DNA of 64,000 bases from positions 1 to 64,000 of the forward strand of contig SUUZ01000007.1 in assembly GCA_015062235.1 (NCBI GenBank). The letters are read 5' to 3'. The stretch is from Alphaproteobacteria bacterium. GTDB lineage: Bacteria; Pseudomonadota; Alphaproteobacteria; RF32; CAG-239. The notes beneath the pieces are model-generated. The model was not told the origin of the DNA and made no database searches. It saw only the letters and a list, made by a program, of their open reading frames with translations. Made by a program: the position numbers and the translations under genes. This document shows positions 9,879 through 18,756 of the stretch, in pieces. Positions within the stretch are counted from its first letter, which is position 1. Every line of letters starts with the position of its first letter.

Positions 9879-9904
9879 ACGGAGTGATAAACTCCGTTTT
9901 TTAT
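9879..9904 (+). terminator. Rho-independent terminator after ptsN
   Basis: ACGGAGT (9879-9885) pairs with ACTCCGT (9891-9897) around a five-base loop, followed by a T-run. The A-run upstream makes it potentially active on the minus strand as well. Confidence 0.85.
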
Positions 9905-9910
9905 TTATCT

Positions 9911-9933
9911 TTTAGCAATAATTTATTGCTAAA
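9911..9933. promoter_or_regulatory. Perfect 23-base palindrome upstream of the sensor kinase gene
   Basis: TTTAGCAATAA (9911-9921) is the exact reverse complement of 9923-9933, around a single central T. It lies 43 bases before the kinase start codon and after the ptsN terminator. The near-absent spacer and the lack of a T-run make a DNA operator more likely than a terminator. The regulator is unknown. Confidence 0.45.
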
Positions 9934-9976
9934 CTAACCTCATAGTAAATCTTTTCTTTTTTATTGGGGTAGTTCT

Positions 9977-11665
9977 ATGTTTTTATCGTTAAATCGCAAA
10001 ATAGTTTATTCCATTCTTGGATTATTTTTGGTTTCCTCTCTAATATTTATATTAACATTTTATACTGCCTACTCATCAAAAATAGAAAAAGACCAACAAG
10101 CTTCTATTACCAGAAACCAACAATATTCTGATTTACTATATCATAATACCAATATTATCAAAGAACTAAAAAATCTGCTTACAGCCAATCCTAATATATC
10201 TATAACACCATCCAATTATCAACACATATATAGCTTTGTCTATGATCCTAAACAATCAGATTTTTTACAACGCGAACAAAAAGCCCTTGCTGAAAGAACT
10301 CAACAATTTGATGAACAATACAAAACCATCAATCAAGGTGTTAAAATAATTGTTGCTAGTGCTATTTTACTTTCATTCCTAATTATTTTTATTGGCTATT
10401 TAATAAATCGTTGGGTTTTAACTCCTATCAACAATATTTCCAACATATCTGAACAAATCGCCCTTGGTAACCTAAATTTGCGCATTCCTCCACGTACCCA
10501 AATAAAATATCACGATGAATTAGACAAACTTAGTTCAACGTTCAACCTAATGCTAGACAATTTAGAAAATATGATATCAGAAGTTAAAGATAAAGAAAAT
10601 TTCCTTCAAGCTCTAATAGATAGTATCCCTGATGGCATTCGTGTAATTGATGAAAATTATCGCATTATTATTGCCAACAAAAGTTATTATAAACAAACTG
10701 GCGATACCCCTCACAACTGCAAGACTTGTTATACATCATCATTCAAAACTGACTACCCTTGTAATCCTCAAAATATATATTGTCCTTTACACGAAATTTT
10801 ACAAAAAGGCAAAAAAAGTATCAACACCATTCAACAATTTGCTAATCTTCCAAATCGTCACTTAGCTGTTAATGCTGCACCTTTAATATATGATACTCAT
10901 CGCAAATACATTGTTGAATCAATTCACGATCTTAGTAAAGATATTGACTTTTCACATCAACAAAAAATTTCATCTTTAGGATTTTTATCATCTTCTCTTG
11001 CTCATGAAATAAAAAATCATCTAGGAGCATTACGTATCATCATAGAACATCTAATTGACAAATACTATGCTAACAAACCTGATGATAACGATGAAAAGAA
11101 AATGATAAATATGATTCATTCAGAACTTGTCAATGCTGTTAATGTTCCTGAACGCCTTCTAAAACTTACCCGTGGCTATGATTCTAACGAAACTCAAATT
11201 AATTGTGGCGACAGTATTTCTGATGTTTTAAGTCTTCTTGATTTTGAAGCTAAAAGCAAGGGTGTTGATATCGATTTCAAAATCCCCGCCAAACCATCTT
11301 TTATTAATGGCAACGAAACCGATTTCAAAATTGCTGTAATCAACATCATTCTCAACGCAATTAAAGCTATGCCCAATAAAGGTAATTTAAAAATAAAATT
11401 AAGCAACTCTTCTCAATCTGGAATCAAAATAAGCTTTACAGACACAGGCATTGGTATTAGCAAAACTGTTTTACCCAATATTTTCAACCCATTTTTCTCT
11501 GACGGACGGCAAGGAAAATCTGGTGCTAGTACAGGTTTGGGGCTTGCTATAACTAAATCTATCATTGAAAAATTTGGTGGTTCAATCAACGTAACATCAA
11601 CCATCGGCAAAGGAACTTGCTTTACTTTGTGTTTTCCAACAAATAAAAAACTTGCAAAAAAATAA
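9977..11665 (+). CDS. Membrane sensor histidine kinase with cysteine-rich PAS domain
   Basis: A 562-residue kinase. Two membrane helices (about 10-30 and 123-145) flank a roughly 90-residue periplasmic region. They are followed by HAMP (about 146-200), a PAS domain (about 208-320) and a HisKA/HATPase core with phosphoacceptor His343 in SLAHEIKN, N-box NIILNAIKAM, G1 DTGIGIS and G2 TGLGLAI. The PAS domain carries four cysteines (248, 251, 262, 269) in a CxxC...C...CPL arrangement, also seen in some NtrB-like kinases, which may bind metal or sense redox state. No response regulator is adjacent, so the partner and signal are unknown. A 23-base palindrome lies upstream. Confidence 0.88.
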   Translation: MFLSLNRKIVYSILGLFLVSSLIFILTFYTAYSSKIEKDQQASITRNQQYSDLLYHNTNIIKELKNLLTANPNISITPSNYQHIYSFVYDPKQSDFLQREQKALAERTQQFDEQYKTINQGVKIIVASAILLSFLIIFIGYLINRWVLTPINNISNISEQIALGNLNLRIPPRTQIKYHDELDKLSSTFNLMLDNLENMISEVKDKENFLQALIDSIPDGIRVIDENYRIIIANKSYYKQTGDTPHNCKTCYTSSFKTDYPCNPQNIYCPLHEILQKGKKSINTIQQFANLPNRHLAVNAAPLIYDTHRKYIVESIHDLSKDIDFSHQQKISSLGFLSSSLAHEIKNHLGALRIIIEHLIDKYYANKPDDNDEKKMINMIHSELVNAVNVPERLLKLTRGYDSNETQINCGDSISDVLSLLDFEAKSKGVDIDFKIPAKPSFINGNETDFKIAVINIILNAIKAMPNKGNLKIKLSNSSQSGIKISFTDTGIGISKTVLPNIFNPFFSDGRQGKSGASTGLGLAITKSIIEKFGGSINVTSTIGKGTCFTLCFPTNKKLAKK

Positions 11666-11680
11666 ATCAAGTACTATAAA
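11652..11680 (+). promoter_or_regulatory. Sigma-70-type promoter of infA
   Basis: TTGCAA (11652-11657) and TATAAA (11675-11680) are spaced by 17 bases. The -35 element overlaps the end of the kinase gene. The predicted start near 11687 leaves a leader of about 34 bases. Confidence 0.6.
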
Positions 11681-11720
11681 CAACTAAAATTAAGAAAAAG
11701 ACTATTCAAGGAAATTTTAT

Positions 11721-11942
11721 ATGAGTAAAGAAGAACTTTTAGAACTTACTGGTGATGTTATTGAAAAATTACCTAATGCTATGTTTCGTGTAAAACTTGA
11801 AAATGGCGTAGAGATTTTGGCTCATACTGCTGGCAAAATGCGCAAATTTCGCATTCGCGTAATGGTTGGTGACAAAGTAGATATTGAGATGACTCCTTAT
11901 GATTTAACCAAAGGACGCATCACATTCCGTCATAAAGACTAA
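11721..11942 (+). CDS. infA: Translation initiation factor IF-1
   Basis: IF-1 binds the 30S A-site and works with IF-2 and IF-3 to select the initiator tRNA. The 73-residue protein is almost entirely the conserved S1-like OB fold: [27 protein letters not shown] and [21 protein letters not shown] precedes the ATG. It has its own promoter and a strong bidirectional terminator shared with the convergent pilus-module gene. Confidence 0.98.
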   Translation: MSKEELLELTGDVIEKLPNAMFRVKLENGVEILAHTAGKMRKFRIRVMVGDKVDIEMTPYDLTKGRITFRHKD

Positions 11943-11973
11943 TTTTTTTACCATCTTAAAATCATCATTCGCC

Positions 11974-12006
11974 AAAAAAGCCTCAAATAAAATTTGAGGC
12001 TTTTTT
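11974..12006. terminator. Bidirectional terminator between infA and the PilV-like gene
   Basis: GCCTCAAAT (11980-11988) pairs with ATTTGAGGC (11992-12000) around a three-base loop. It is flanked by six A on the left and six T on the right, so it can end transcripts on both strands. Confidence 0.88.
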
Positions 12007-12024
12007 ATCAACTCCCTTTTCTTC

Positions 12025-15000
12025 TTACCAAGGGTCATCATAATCTAAATCAGGATCATTAACTTGTTCCAACCACCCACTATCTCGAGTAAATCCTGTT
12101 CTATAATTATAAATTTGATCATATTGATCAACTGGTGAATTATCTCCCCATGTCCAATCTCTATCTCCGTTTATCTCTGGATTTCTATCAAACAAACAAT
12201 ATACTGTAGCAACTGCCGCCATATCACCCGCATAAACAGGGAAAACATTCCAATAAATCTGATCTGCATCAGTAGCATATCCTATATCACCCAACAAGTC
12301 GCTATAATACGAAACAGGATAAACAAATCCCATAACCGCATGCCAACCATGAAGCATTTCAGCATTTCGTATACTAGATTCCTCATTTGTGTCTTTCTTA
12401 GTAAAAACCTGTGAAATAGTTGTGTTCAACCATGTATTAGTCTGAAAAGTCAAAGGCATTCCTGGTGCAATATCATGAGTATGCGATTCGGTTCCACTAG
12501 CGGAATCAAGAGAAAAAATAGCATCTCTGGGATTCGTAAAATAACTAAAATAATTAACAAATTTATAGGGATATGTATTATCTCCACTATGTTCCATATC
12601 ACCTTTTCCTGTAATTACTTCATTATAATTATCCATAGCAAGATCTTTAATTCTGTTAGTCTCACTATCATACACAGCATAAACCTCTGACATCCTCCAC
12701 CTAATAGGATTAATTGCTATTGCTTTGTTATAGTTACGTGGACATTGCGGTGCAGGAATAAATCCTAACCATGGAGAAGCAATACAAGAACTGTCTTCAC
12801 AATCTGTTATGCCTGAAACCGTAATTCCTTTATTCAAATCTTTTCCTATTTCAGCTAAAGCACTCAACCCTTGATAATCATCTAAACCATCTTCATCTAT
12901 ATCTCCTATATTTTTTTCCCAACCATTTGCAAGCTTTGTTGACGAATCAGCAAAAGTATTATCTGCAACATAAATTCCTTTATTGATATAATCAGGTAAG
13001 ATATCACTTAACCTAGCACCACCACGTGTCGTTAGCTTGATATCATTCATCACCGAAGTATAAGCAGGATTAACTTGATAATAATCATACCCCTTGCTTG
13101 CATCTCCATCTTCACTAGTCGCACCGACAGTTGCTTTATGGAAAGCAGCAGCATCTGGCACTTTGATATCACTAACCAAGCGTCTGGCTCTAATATAACC
13201 ACCAGTATTAAGATCGTCAGATCCAACTTCTATAATACCACGACGACTAATAGTAACATTACTATTATCTCCCAATATTGATTTAGGTGTTACATCATCC
13301 TCTGCATCATATAAAGCATTACCATTTTCATCAACATTGGCACTCTTCGTACTATCGTCAAAATTAGCACCAGTTTTCGCAAGAGCTATACCATATTCAT
13401 CAACTAGCATATTTGGTGAACCAACAGCAATTCCACTATCACTCAAATAAACTGATGAATCCCTAACACCATCAGTCCCTGATTTATACTCCATCCCTAC
13501 TTCACTATCCGTTGCTTTTATCAAAGAATGAACTTCTGTTGTCGAAATATCACCACCTGTACCAACTCCCAATGTAACCTCGTTTTCTGCAGTTCTGACC
13601 CAAGTATTACCATCAGCATCTTTATCAAAAGCTAAGGTTGCATTACCATCTGTCAGCTCCATATAGCTATTTACATCAGCTACTTTTGTACTATCTGATT
13701 TTACGGTCAATCCCTTACTAACTCCTGCACCCAAATACACACCAATATGAGATTCTCCATCCTTAATACTCAACCTAGGATTATTATTCATATCCGTAAA
13801 CTCAAATCCCTCACCTGCTGCACGAAATGTACCATTACCAAGCTTAATACCTTGATTCGCTACAACCCATTCTGCTGTAACTTTTGATCCTTCAGCATCA
13901 TTAGGATCAAGAGTAATCTCACCACCAGTTCCCGTCAAAGTAACCTTGTCATTAAAAGTTACTTCATCATTAAATGTCGTTTTACCTGCAACTGTCGTTC
14001 CTACACCTTCTTCAAAATATATACCTTGATTTGCTGTTCCTATATCAACACTATTTGTTCCGCTCAAAACAACTTCTGCTCCGCTAACTGTTGCTGTTCC
14101 TGTAGCAGTCAATGTAATATCTGTAGCACCTCCAGTCATCGTAGATGCTTTTAAATCCATGGTATTGCTTGTATCACCAAGACTAACTGAACCACCACTT
14201 TGGCTCAAATTACCTGCCAAAGAGGTATCGCCTGTAACAGCTAATCCACCACCGCTACCACCTTCTTCAGGCTTATTAATAGTAACCTTATCACCAAAAC
14301 TACCTGTTCCACTAACAGTCGCATTTCCTGTAACTCCTAAATTACCTTTCTGAACCGTCAAATCACTAGAGTTTGTACCATCTCCAACTGTAACAGATCC
14401 TACTAAATTAGATGTTCCCTCTGTAAGCAAATTACCTAAAACATCTAAACCACTATCATTTTCATCTTTACCAATAGTAATTTTTTCACCAGCTGCAATC
14501 AAATGACCAACACTTGCAAGATCATTCCCCCCCATATATAGAGTTGTTTGCATAGTATTTTTTTCTTCATCGCCATCATCAACTCTATAAAGCACATCAT
14601 CATCACTCACAGCCCCTGCTGCCGTTGCTGATGTGATAGCTTCTGTCGAAACAACTACCAAACTACCATCTTTTACCACGGGTTCTTCTTCTGCTGGCTC
14701 CAAACCATAATCCCCTAATGTTGCCTGCCATGTCCCTTGCACACCATCAATCTGATTGTTTCGATAAACACCACCATTTGCTCCAATCATTGAAGCAATT
14801 TTTGATGACCTCATCATCGAAATACTGTCTCTTAATGGTGCTAGTACCGCCGAGGTAAAAGTGTTGTGAACCTCGCCATTCATATCAGTAACTTCTCTTT
14901 TACGAACTGCCACCTCAAAATCATTAAACAATTTTGATCCAGCCAAATCAAACCCATGTGGCAAATATTTTGCCACCTCGTCCATTTCAGCATCAGTCAA

Positions 15001-15246
15001 AGCAAATATTGATTCCCCTGCGTGCTCCTCACCAACTGTTTTATAGTTATCTTTAATATATTGATCTACCGCGCTTGAAATTGTTCGCATTTGCGTTGCC
15101 ACATTAATATCTTGCAACTCTGTTGTACGTTCTGCTGCTTTTTTATACAAAATAGGTGTTACCATAGTAATCAGCCCCAACAATGCTAAGGCTTCTATCA
15201 TCATACTACCTTTCTGGTAGCTTTCTCTAATATTAAACCTTTTCAT
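12025..15246 (-). CDS. Giant PilV-like type IV pilus tip adhesin
   Basis: A 1073-residue protein. A prepilin-type N-terminus is visible: basic leader, glycine 13 before SMMIE (Glu at mature position 5), and a hydrophobic helix to about residue 34 leading into a long alpha-helix. A YLPHGF motif lies at 94-99. The segment around 145-185 (SMIGANGGVYRNNQIDG and then GTWQATL) resembles the constant region of shufflon-type PilV adhesins of conjugative thin pili. Residues about 230-720 are low-complexity beta-rich repeats (GNLGVTGNATVSG, TFNDEVTFNDKVT) like phage tail fibres. A unique C-terminal domain follows (about 780-1073) with cysteines in SSCIASP and APQCPRNY. It is likely a minor pilin that displays a long fibre. 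No pilus motor, secretin or peptidase is in the window. Ligand unknown. Confidence 0.72.
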   Translation of the reverse strand: MKRFNIRESYQKGSMMIEALALLGLITMVTPILYKKAAERTTELQDINVATQMRTISSAVDQYIKDNYKTVGEEHAGESIFALTDAEMDEVAKYLPHGFDLAGSKLFNDFEVAVRKREVTDMNGEVHNTFTSAVLAPLRDSISMMRSSKIASMIGANGGVYRNNQIDGVQGTWQATLGDYGLEPAEEEPVVKDGSLVVVSTEAITSATAAGAVSDDDVLYRVDDGDEEKNTMQTTLYMGGNDLASVGHLIAAGEKITIGKDENDSGLDVLGNLLTEGTSNLVGSVTVGDGTNSSDLTVQKGNLGVTGNATVSGTGSFGDKVTINKPEEGGSGGGLAVTGDTSLAGNLSQSGGSVSLGDTSNTMDLKASTMTGGATDITLTATGTATVSGAEVVLSGTNSVDIGTANQGIYFEEGVGTTVAGKTTFNDEVTFNDKVTLTGTGGEITLDPNDAEGSKVTAEWVVANQGIKLGNGTFRAAGEGFEFTDMNNNPRLSIKDGESHIGVYLGAGVSKGLTVKSDSTKVADVNSYMELTDGNATLAFDKDADGNTWVRTAENEVTLGVGTGGDISTTEVHSLIKATDSEVGMEYKSGTDGVRDSSVYLSDSGIAVGSPNMLVDEYGIALAKTGANFDDSTKSANVDENGNALYDAEDDVTPKSILGDNSNVTISRRGIIEVGSDDLNTGGYIRARRLVSDIKVPDAAAFHKATVGATSEDGDASKGYDYYQVNPAYTSVMNDIKLTTRGGARLSDILPDYINKGIYVADNTFADSSTKLANGWEKNIGDIDEDGLDDYQGLSALAEIGKDLNKGITVSGITDCEDSSCIASPWLGFIPAPQCPRNYNKAIAINPIRWRMSEVYAVYDSETNRIKDLAMDNYNEVITGKGDMEHSGDNTYPYKFVNYFSYFTNPRDAIFSLDSASGTESHTHDIAPGMPLTFQTNTWLNTTISQVFTKKDTNEESSIRNAEMLHGWHAVMGFVYPVSYYSDLLGDIGYATDADQIYWNVFPVYAGDMAAVATVYCLFDRNPEINGDRDWTWGDNSPVDQYDQIYNYRTGFTRDSGWLEQVNDPDLDYDDPW

Positions 15247-15258
15247 AACACCCTCCTA

Positions 15259-15936
15259 TCAATCCATATAGGCTAAACAAGTTGTATAATCATCAATACA
15301 ATTACTCAAACTATAGCCCGAATATTCTGTATCATTAGCTATTATTGCAGGAACATCAAATTTTGTTCCCTCATAATTTACAATCTTAATTAAACCATCT
15401 TCAACTATTGTATAACCGACCATTTCTGTTACGCCAAAATGCGACCTAAAAGCATTTATCATATCTTGTGATGGCTTGATATCATAAGTGACACCTTCGC
15501 CTTCACCCTCAGCAAAAATAGCTTGCCATTTTTCAGGTATTGGACCATAGGTAATCAAAACTTTTACTACGGTTTCTGAACCAACTTTGCGACAAGCATC
15601 TTCGCCAGTTCTGATTGTTGTCATATCCTCATCTAAGCAATAAATTACAGTCGTATACTCATCATTATTAATAAACCCATGCGGCAAATAATTTGCCATT
15701 TTGTCTGCAGTTATTACCCCTGTCGTATAATTAACCTTCTTTTCTGCCTGTGTACTAAAATAAGGCCATTGATTTTCTTTCATATATTGTTTACCAGCCT
15801 TTTGCTTAACAACCATTTGCATCAACCTTGCTTGAGCCACAGGAGTATTAACCAATTTATTGGTATCCTCTCTAATTGGCAAAATATAGGCAGCTATCAT
15901 CGCCAAAAATGTTGTTAAAACAACCCAAACATACAT
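15259..15936 (-). CDS. Membrane-anchored pilus-associated protein (partner of the PilV-like adhesin)
   Basis: A 225-residue protein with one N-terminal membrane helix (MYVWVVLTTFLAMIAAYIL), an alpha-helical stem (QYMKEN near residues 50-55) and a periplasmic domain with YLPHGF at 83-88 and cysteines at 100, 111, 213 and 220. The stem motif and YLPHGF occur at matching positions in the adjacent giant PilV-like protein, so the two look like distant paralogues in their N-terminal modules. It lacks the G/E prepilin peptidase signature. The start at 15936 has AAGGAGC 8 bases upstream and lies after the promoter at 15971-15976; the longer frame to 15984 does not. It may be an analogue of R64 PilM, which is only a guess. 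It is 12 bases upstream of the adhesin gene, in the same operon. Confidence 0.6.
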   Translation of the reverse strand: MYVWVVLTTFLAMIAAYILPIREDTNKLVNTPVAQARLMQMVVKQKAGKQYMKENQWPYFSTQAEKKVNYTTGVITADKMANYLPHGFINNDEYTTVIYCLDEDMTTIRTGEDACRKVGSETVVKVLITYGPIPEKWQAIFAEGEGEGVTYDIKPSQDMINAFRSHFGVTEMVGYTIVEDGLIKIVNYEGTKFDVPAIIANDTEYSGYSLSNCIDDYTTCLAYMD

Positions 15937-15970
15937 AAAGATATGCTCCTTTTGCAGACCATCTGTTATG

Positions 15971-15979
15971 ATTATAGCA
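15971..15979 (-). promoter_or_regulatory. Extended -10 promoter of the pilus module
   Basis: On the minus strand TGCTATAAT combines a perfect TATAAT with the extended TGN element; the -35 region is poor. The predicted start near 15964 gives a 28-base leader with a strong ribosome-binding site. Confidence 0.6.
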
Positions 15980-16132
15980 CACAAATTGTTTCAAATATAT
16001 TAAATTATAATATTTTTATGCTTTTTTTGCTAAAACATTTAATAACTAGCAAATTTGCGTTTATTTATAAAAATAATAAGCTAGAATGACAAAAAAGAAT
16101 AATATAAATTTTGTAAATGGTAGCTTACATTT

Positions 16133-16642
16133 ATGATTGATGATGATGATATAGACGTGGCTGAAGAAATTCTCGCAAGCCCTAAGCAAAAGCGCAAAAA
16201 ACTAATGATTTTGCTGCTTCCATTGCTAATTGTTATTGGTGTTTCTGTTGCTGTTTATTTTGCAATAAACAACAAGTACGATTCTTTTGATGGAAATTAT
16301 AACATCATCGAATATAATAAAGATTCTTCTAATTCTGTTACCGTCTTTTATGATCTACCTGAACTTAAAACCTCTATAAAAGGTAAAGAGCGTAATCATA
16401 ATCTTCGATTAAAGATAAATATTGAACTTTCAAGCATTGATGATCTCAAAATCATCGAAGCCATAACCGCTAAACTTACAGATGCTGTTATCGGTCATGT
16501 TATTGAACTAAATTTTGACGAAGTTCAAGGTTCTACAGGTCTTTACTGGTTAAAAGAAGAAATCTTATATCGTTTCAATCTGGTAGCAGCACCAGTCAAA
16601 ATAAAAAATATAAATTTTAGCTTATTTGAGCTCGAAAATTAA
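16133..16642 (+). CDS. fliL: Flagellar basal-body protein FliL
   Basis: FliL is an inner-membrane protein that surrounds the stator and supports motor torque. The 169-residue product has a short acidic cytoplasmic N-terminus, one membrane helix (about residues 23-46) and a periplasmic stomatin-like domain. The domain includes the typical VTVFYDLPELKTSIKG strand, the RLKINIELSS strand and the helix before the C-terminus. Identity to FliL is low, and the call relies on this architecture and on fliM 16 bases downstream. The ribosome-binding site is weak. It is divergent from the pilus module across a 196-base gap. Confidence 0.85.
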   Translation: MIDDDDIDVAEEILASPKQKRKKLMILLLPLLIVIGVSVAVYFAINNKYDSFDGNYNIIEYNKDSSNSVTVFYDLPELKTSIKGKERNHNLRLKINIELSSIDDLKIIEAITAKLTDAVIGHVIELNFDEVQGSTGLYWLKEEILYRFNLVAAPVKIKNINFSLFELEN

Positions 16643-16657
16643 AAGAGGACAACTAAG

Positions 16658-17659
16658 GTGACAGATAACAATTACAACAGCGAAAATGATATTACCGATT
16701 CTAAGGTTTTGAATCAAGATGAAATTGATTCCCTTTTAGGTTATGGTATTGATGATGAAAGTTCGCTTCAACAACAAAATGGCGTACAGGCGATACTAAG
16801 CTCTAACATGGTATCATACGAACGCTTACCAATGTTAGAAATTGTTTTTGACCGCCTTATTAGACTCATGGCAACATCTCTGCGTAATTTTACCCAAGAC
16901 AATGTCGAAGTATCGCTTGATTCTATCGAATCAATGCGTTTTGGTGAATATATCGATTCTTTAACCTTGCCTACATTGCTTAATGTTTTCAAAGCAGATG
17001 AATGGGACAATTATGGATTAATGTCGCTTGATAGTTCTTTAATTTATTCAATGGTTGATGTCCTTTTGGGTGGCCGCCGTGGAACTGCTGCAATGCGCAT
17101 AGAAGGTCGTCCATACACAACTATAGAACTAAATATAGTCAAAGAAATTATTCAGTTGATTTTAAGTGATTTATCAACGGCTTTTGATCCTATCACGTCA
17201 GTTGGTTTTATTTTTGACCGTTTAGAAACCAATCCTCGTTTTGCAACCATTACTCGTATGTCAAATGCTGTCATTGTTGCTCATCTTCGTGTTGATATGG
17301 AAGATAGAGGGGGCCGCATCGATCTAATGTTGCCTTATGCAACATTAGAACCTGTTCGCGAATTATTACTGCAAATGTTCATGGGCGAACGCTTCGGACG
17401 AGACACCATTTGGGAAAATCATCTTATGTCACAACTTTGGGAAACTGATGTTGAAATCAAAGCCGTTATCAAAGAAACCGAAGCACGCTTAAGTGATATT
17501 TCTGCTTGGCAAAAGGGCTCTTTTTTACCCCTAGAAATAACACCCTGTGAGAACATTTCTATTTTCTGTGGGGATGTTCCACTTTTTCAAGGCTCTATGG
17601 GACGCAAAGAAGACACTGTTGTTATCAAAATAGAGGGAAAGGCTGAAAAAAATGACTAG
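16658..17659 (+). CDS. fliM: Flagellar motor switch protein FliM
   Basis: FliM forms the middle of the C-ring and binds CheY-P to reverse rotation. The 333-residue protein begins with the CheY-binding motif LNQDEIDSLLG (about residues 18-28). The central CheC-like domain follows, then the C-terminal SpoA domain that packs against FliN and ends VVIKIEGKAEKND. Start is GTG at 16658 with AGAGG about 9 bases before it. The last 8 bases overlap the next gene, indicating tight coupling. FliN is not in the window. Confidence 0.95.
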   Translation: MTDNNYNSENDITDSKVLNQDEIDSLLGYGIDDESSLQQQNGVQAILSSNMVSYERLPMLEIVFDRLIRLMATSLRNFTQDNVEVSLDSIESMRFGEYIDSLTLPTLLNVFKADEWDNYGLMSLDSSLIYSMVDVLLGGRRGTAAMRIEGRPYTTIELNIVKEIIQLILSDLSTAFDPITSVGFIFDRLETNPRFATITRMSNAVIVAHLRVDMEDRGGRIDLMLPYATLEPVRELLLQMFMGERFGRDTIWENHLMSQLWETDVEIKAVIKETEARLSDISAWQKGSFLPLEITPCENISIFCGDVPLFQGSMGRKEDTVVIKIEGKAEKND

Positions 17660-18083
17660 CTTAGAGCTTATTATCGACTTGCTTATTATAGCTCTCCTCA
17701 TTCCAACTATAATTTATGCTTATAGCTTAAACAAGAGTCTTAATTTACTGCGTCAAAACCAAAAAAGCTTGGCACAACTAGTTTCTGCTCTTAATGAAGC
17801 AACATTCAAGGCTGAAAATTCTATTCCTAAGCTCAAATCAGCAACCGAGCATTCATCTGAAGGGTTGAAAGAAGTTGTCGATAGTGCTAAAGAACTCAAA
17901 AATGACTTGTTATTTATTAATGAACGTGCAGATTCTTTAGCTGATCGTCTTGAAAATGTTATTAGTACATCTCGCAATATCAAAACACCTACTCCAAATG
18001 AAGAAAAACAAACTGAAAATATTGTCAATGATCGTGCCGCTGCTGAGCTTGAATTATTAAAAGCGTTAAGATCTATTAAATAA
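17652..18083 (+). CDS. DUF6468 flagellar-cluster membrane protein
   Basis: A 143-residue protein with one N-terminal membrane helix (about residues 5-25) followed by a long, mostly helical cytoplasmic or periplasmic region with coiled-coil character. It ends AAAELELLKALRSIK. It matches the pattern of DUF6468 proteins, found between fliM and motE-like genes in alphaproteobacterial flagellar clusters. Its biochemical role is not known. It overlaps fliM by 8 bases and precedes the MotE-like gene by 10. Confidence 0.7.
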   Translation: MTSLELIIDLLIIALLIPTIIYAYSLNKSLNLLRQNQKSLAQLVSALNEATFKAENSIPKLKSATEHSSEGLKEVVDSAKELKNDLLFINERADSLADRLENVISTSRNIKTPTPNEEKQTENIVNDRAAAELELLKALRSIK

Positions 18084-18093
18084 GAGATTAAAA

Positions 18094-18735
18094 ATGTTAA
18101 ATAATAAAATAAAATTTCGTTTACTACCATTATTTATGTTTGTTGCTTTTTTAACCTTAAGCATCAAAATAAATAGTGTTTATGATCATTATCGTCAAAT
18201 TGAAAATAAAAAAGTTACTATTTCCGCTTCTCAAGCTATAGCTCAAGAAAAATTAGATAAAAAAACCGCCGAACTTACCGATATTCTAGAAAATGGTGAA
18301 GATAAAACTGAAAATAAAAAAAACATCAACACATCTTTTACCAGTTCTGAAATTATGATCCTTCAAGAACTAGCTGAACGACGTGAAGCCCTTGATGCAA
18401 GAGCTAAAGAAATTGACAAACGAGCTATCCAACTTAAAGTAGCCGAAGGAGAAATTGATAAAAAACTCAATCAGCTTAAAGAATATGAAGACCGTTTAAC
18501 CAAATTAATAAATCAATATACTAAAAAAGAACAAGAAAACATCAATTCTTTGGTTAAGCTTTATACATCCATGAAACCTAAAGATGCTGCGCGTATTTTC
18601 AACACACTAGATTTAGAAATTACCGTAGCAATCTTAAAAGGAATGAAGCCATCGACATCATCGGCTATCATCTCACAAATGACTCCAGAACGGGCTCAAG
18701 AAATCACAGCAGTATTGATAGGAAATAACTTTTAA
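18094..18735 (+). CDS. MotE-like flagellar protein (MgtE-N-like domain)
   Basis: A 213-residue protein with one membrane helix (about residues 10-28), a central acidic/basic coiled coil (about 85-150, ELAERREALDARAKEIDKRA) and a C-terminal MgtE-N-like helical domain (LVKLYTSMKPKDAARIFNTL through MTPERAQEITAVL). In rhizobia MotE is the periplasmic chaperone that stabilises MotC, which tunes the stator. The domain layout and place after fliM and DUF6468 support that assignment. No motC, motA or motB is in the window. Confidence 0.78.
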   Translation: MLNNKIKFRLLPLFMFVAFLTLSIKINSVYDHYRQIENKKVTISASQAIAQEKLDKKTAELTDILENGEDKTENKKNINTSFTSSEIMILQELAERREALDARAKEIDKRAIQLKVAEGEIDKKLNQLKEYEDRLTKLINQYTKKEQENINSLVKLYTSMKPKDAARIFNTLDLEITVAILKGMKPSTSSAIISQMTPERAQEITAVLIGNNF

Positions 18736-18756
18736 TAAATAAAAAGTGTAAATACC

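Noticed and set aside
13075..14353. Plus-strand open frames opposite the PilV-like gene
   Set aside because: They are shadows of the repetitive minus-strand coding sequence, with no ribosome-binding sites or family resemblance.
12025..15246. Shufflon-type inversion sites inside the PilV-like gene
   Set aside because: No repeated inverted recombination sites or alternative C-terminal cassettes were seen, and no recombinase gene is nearby; the repeats are short coding repeats.
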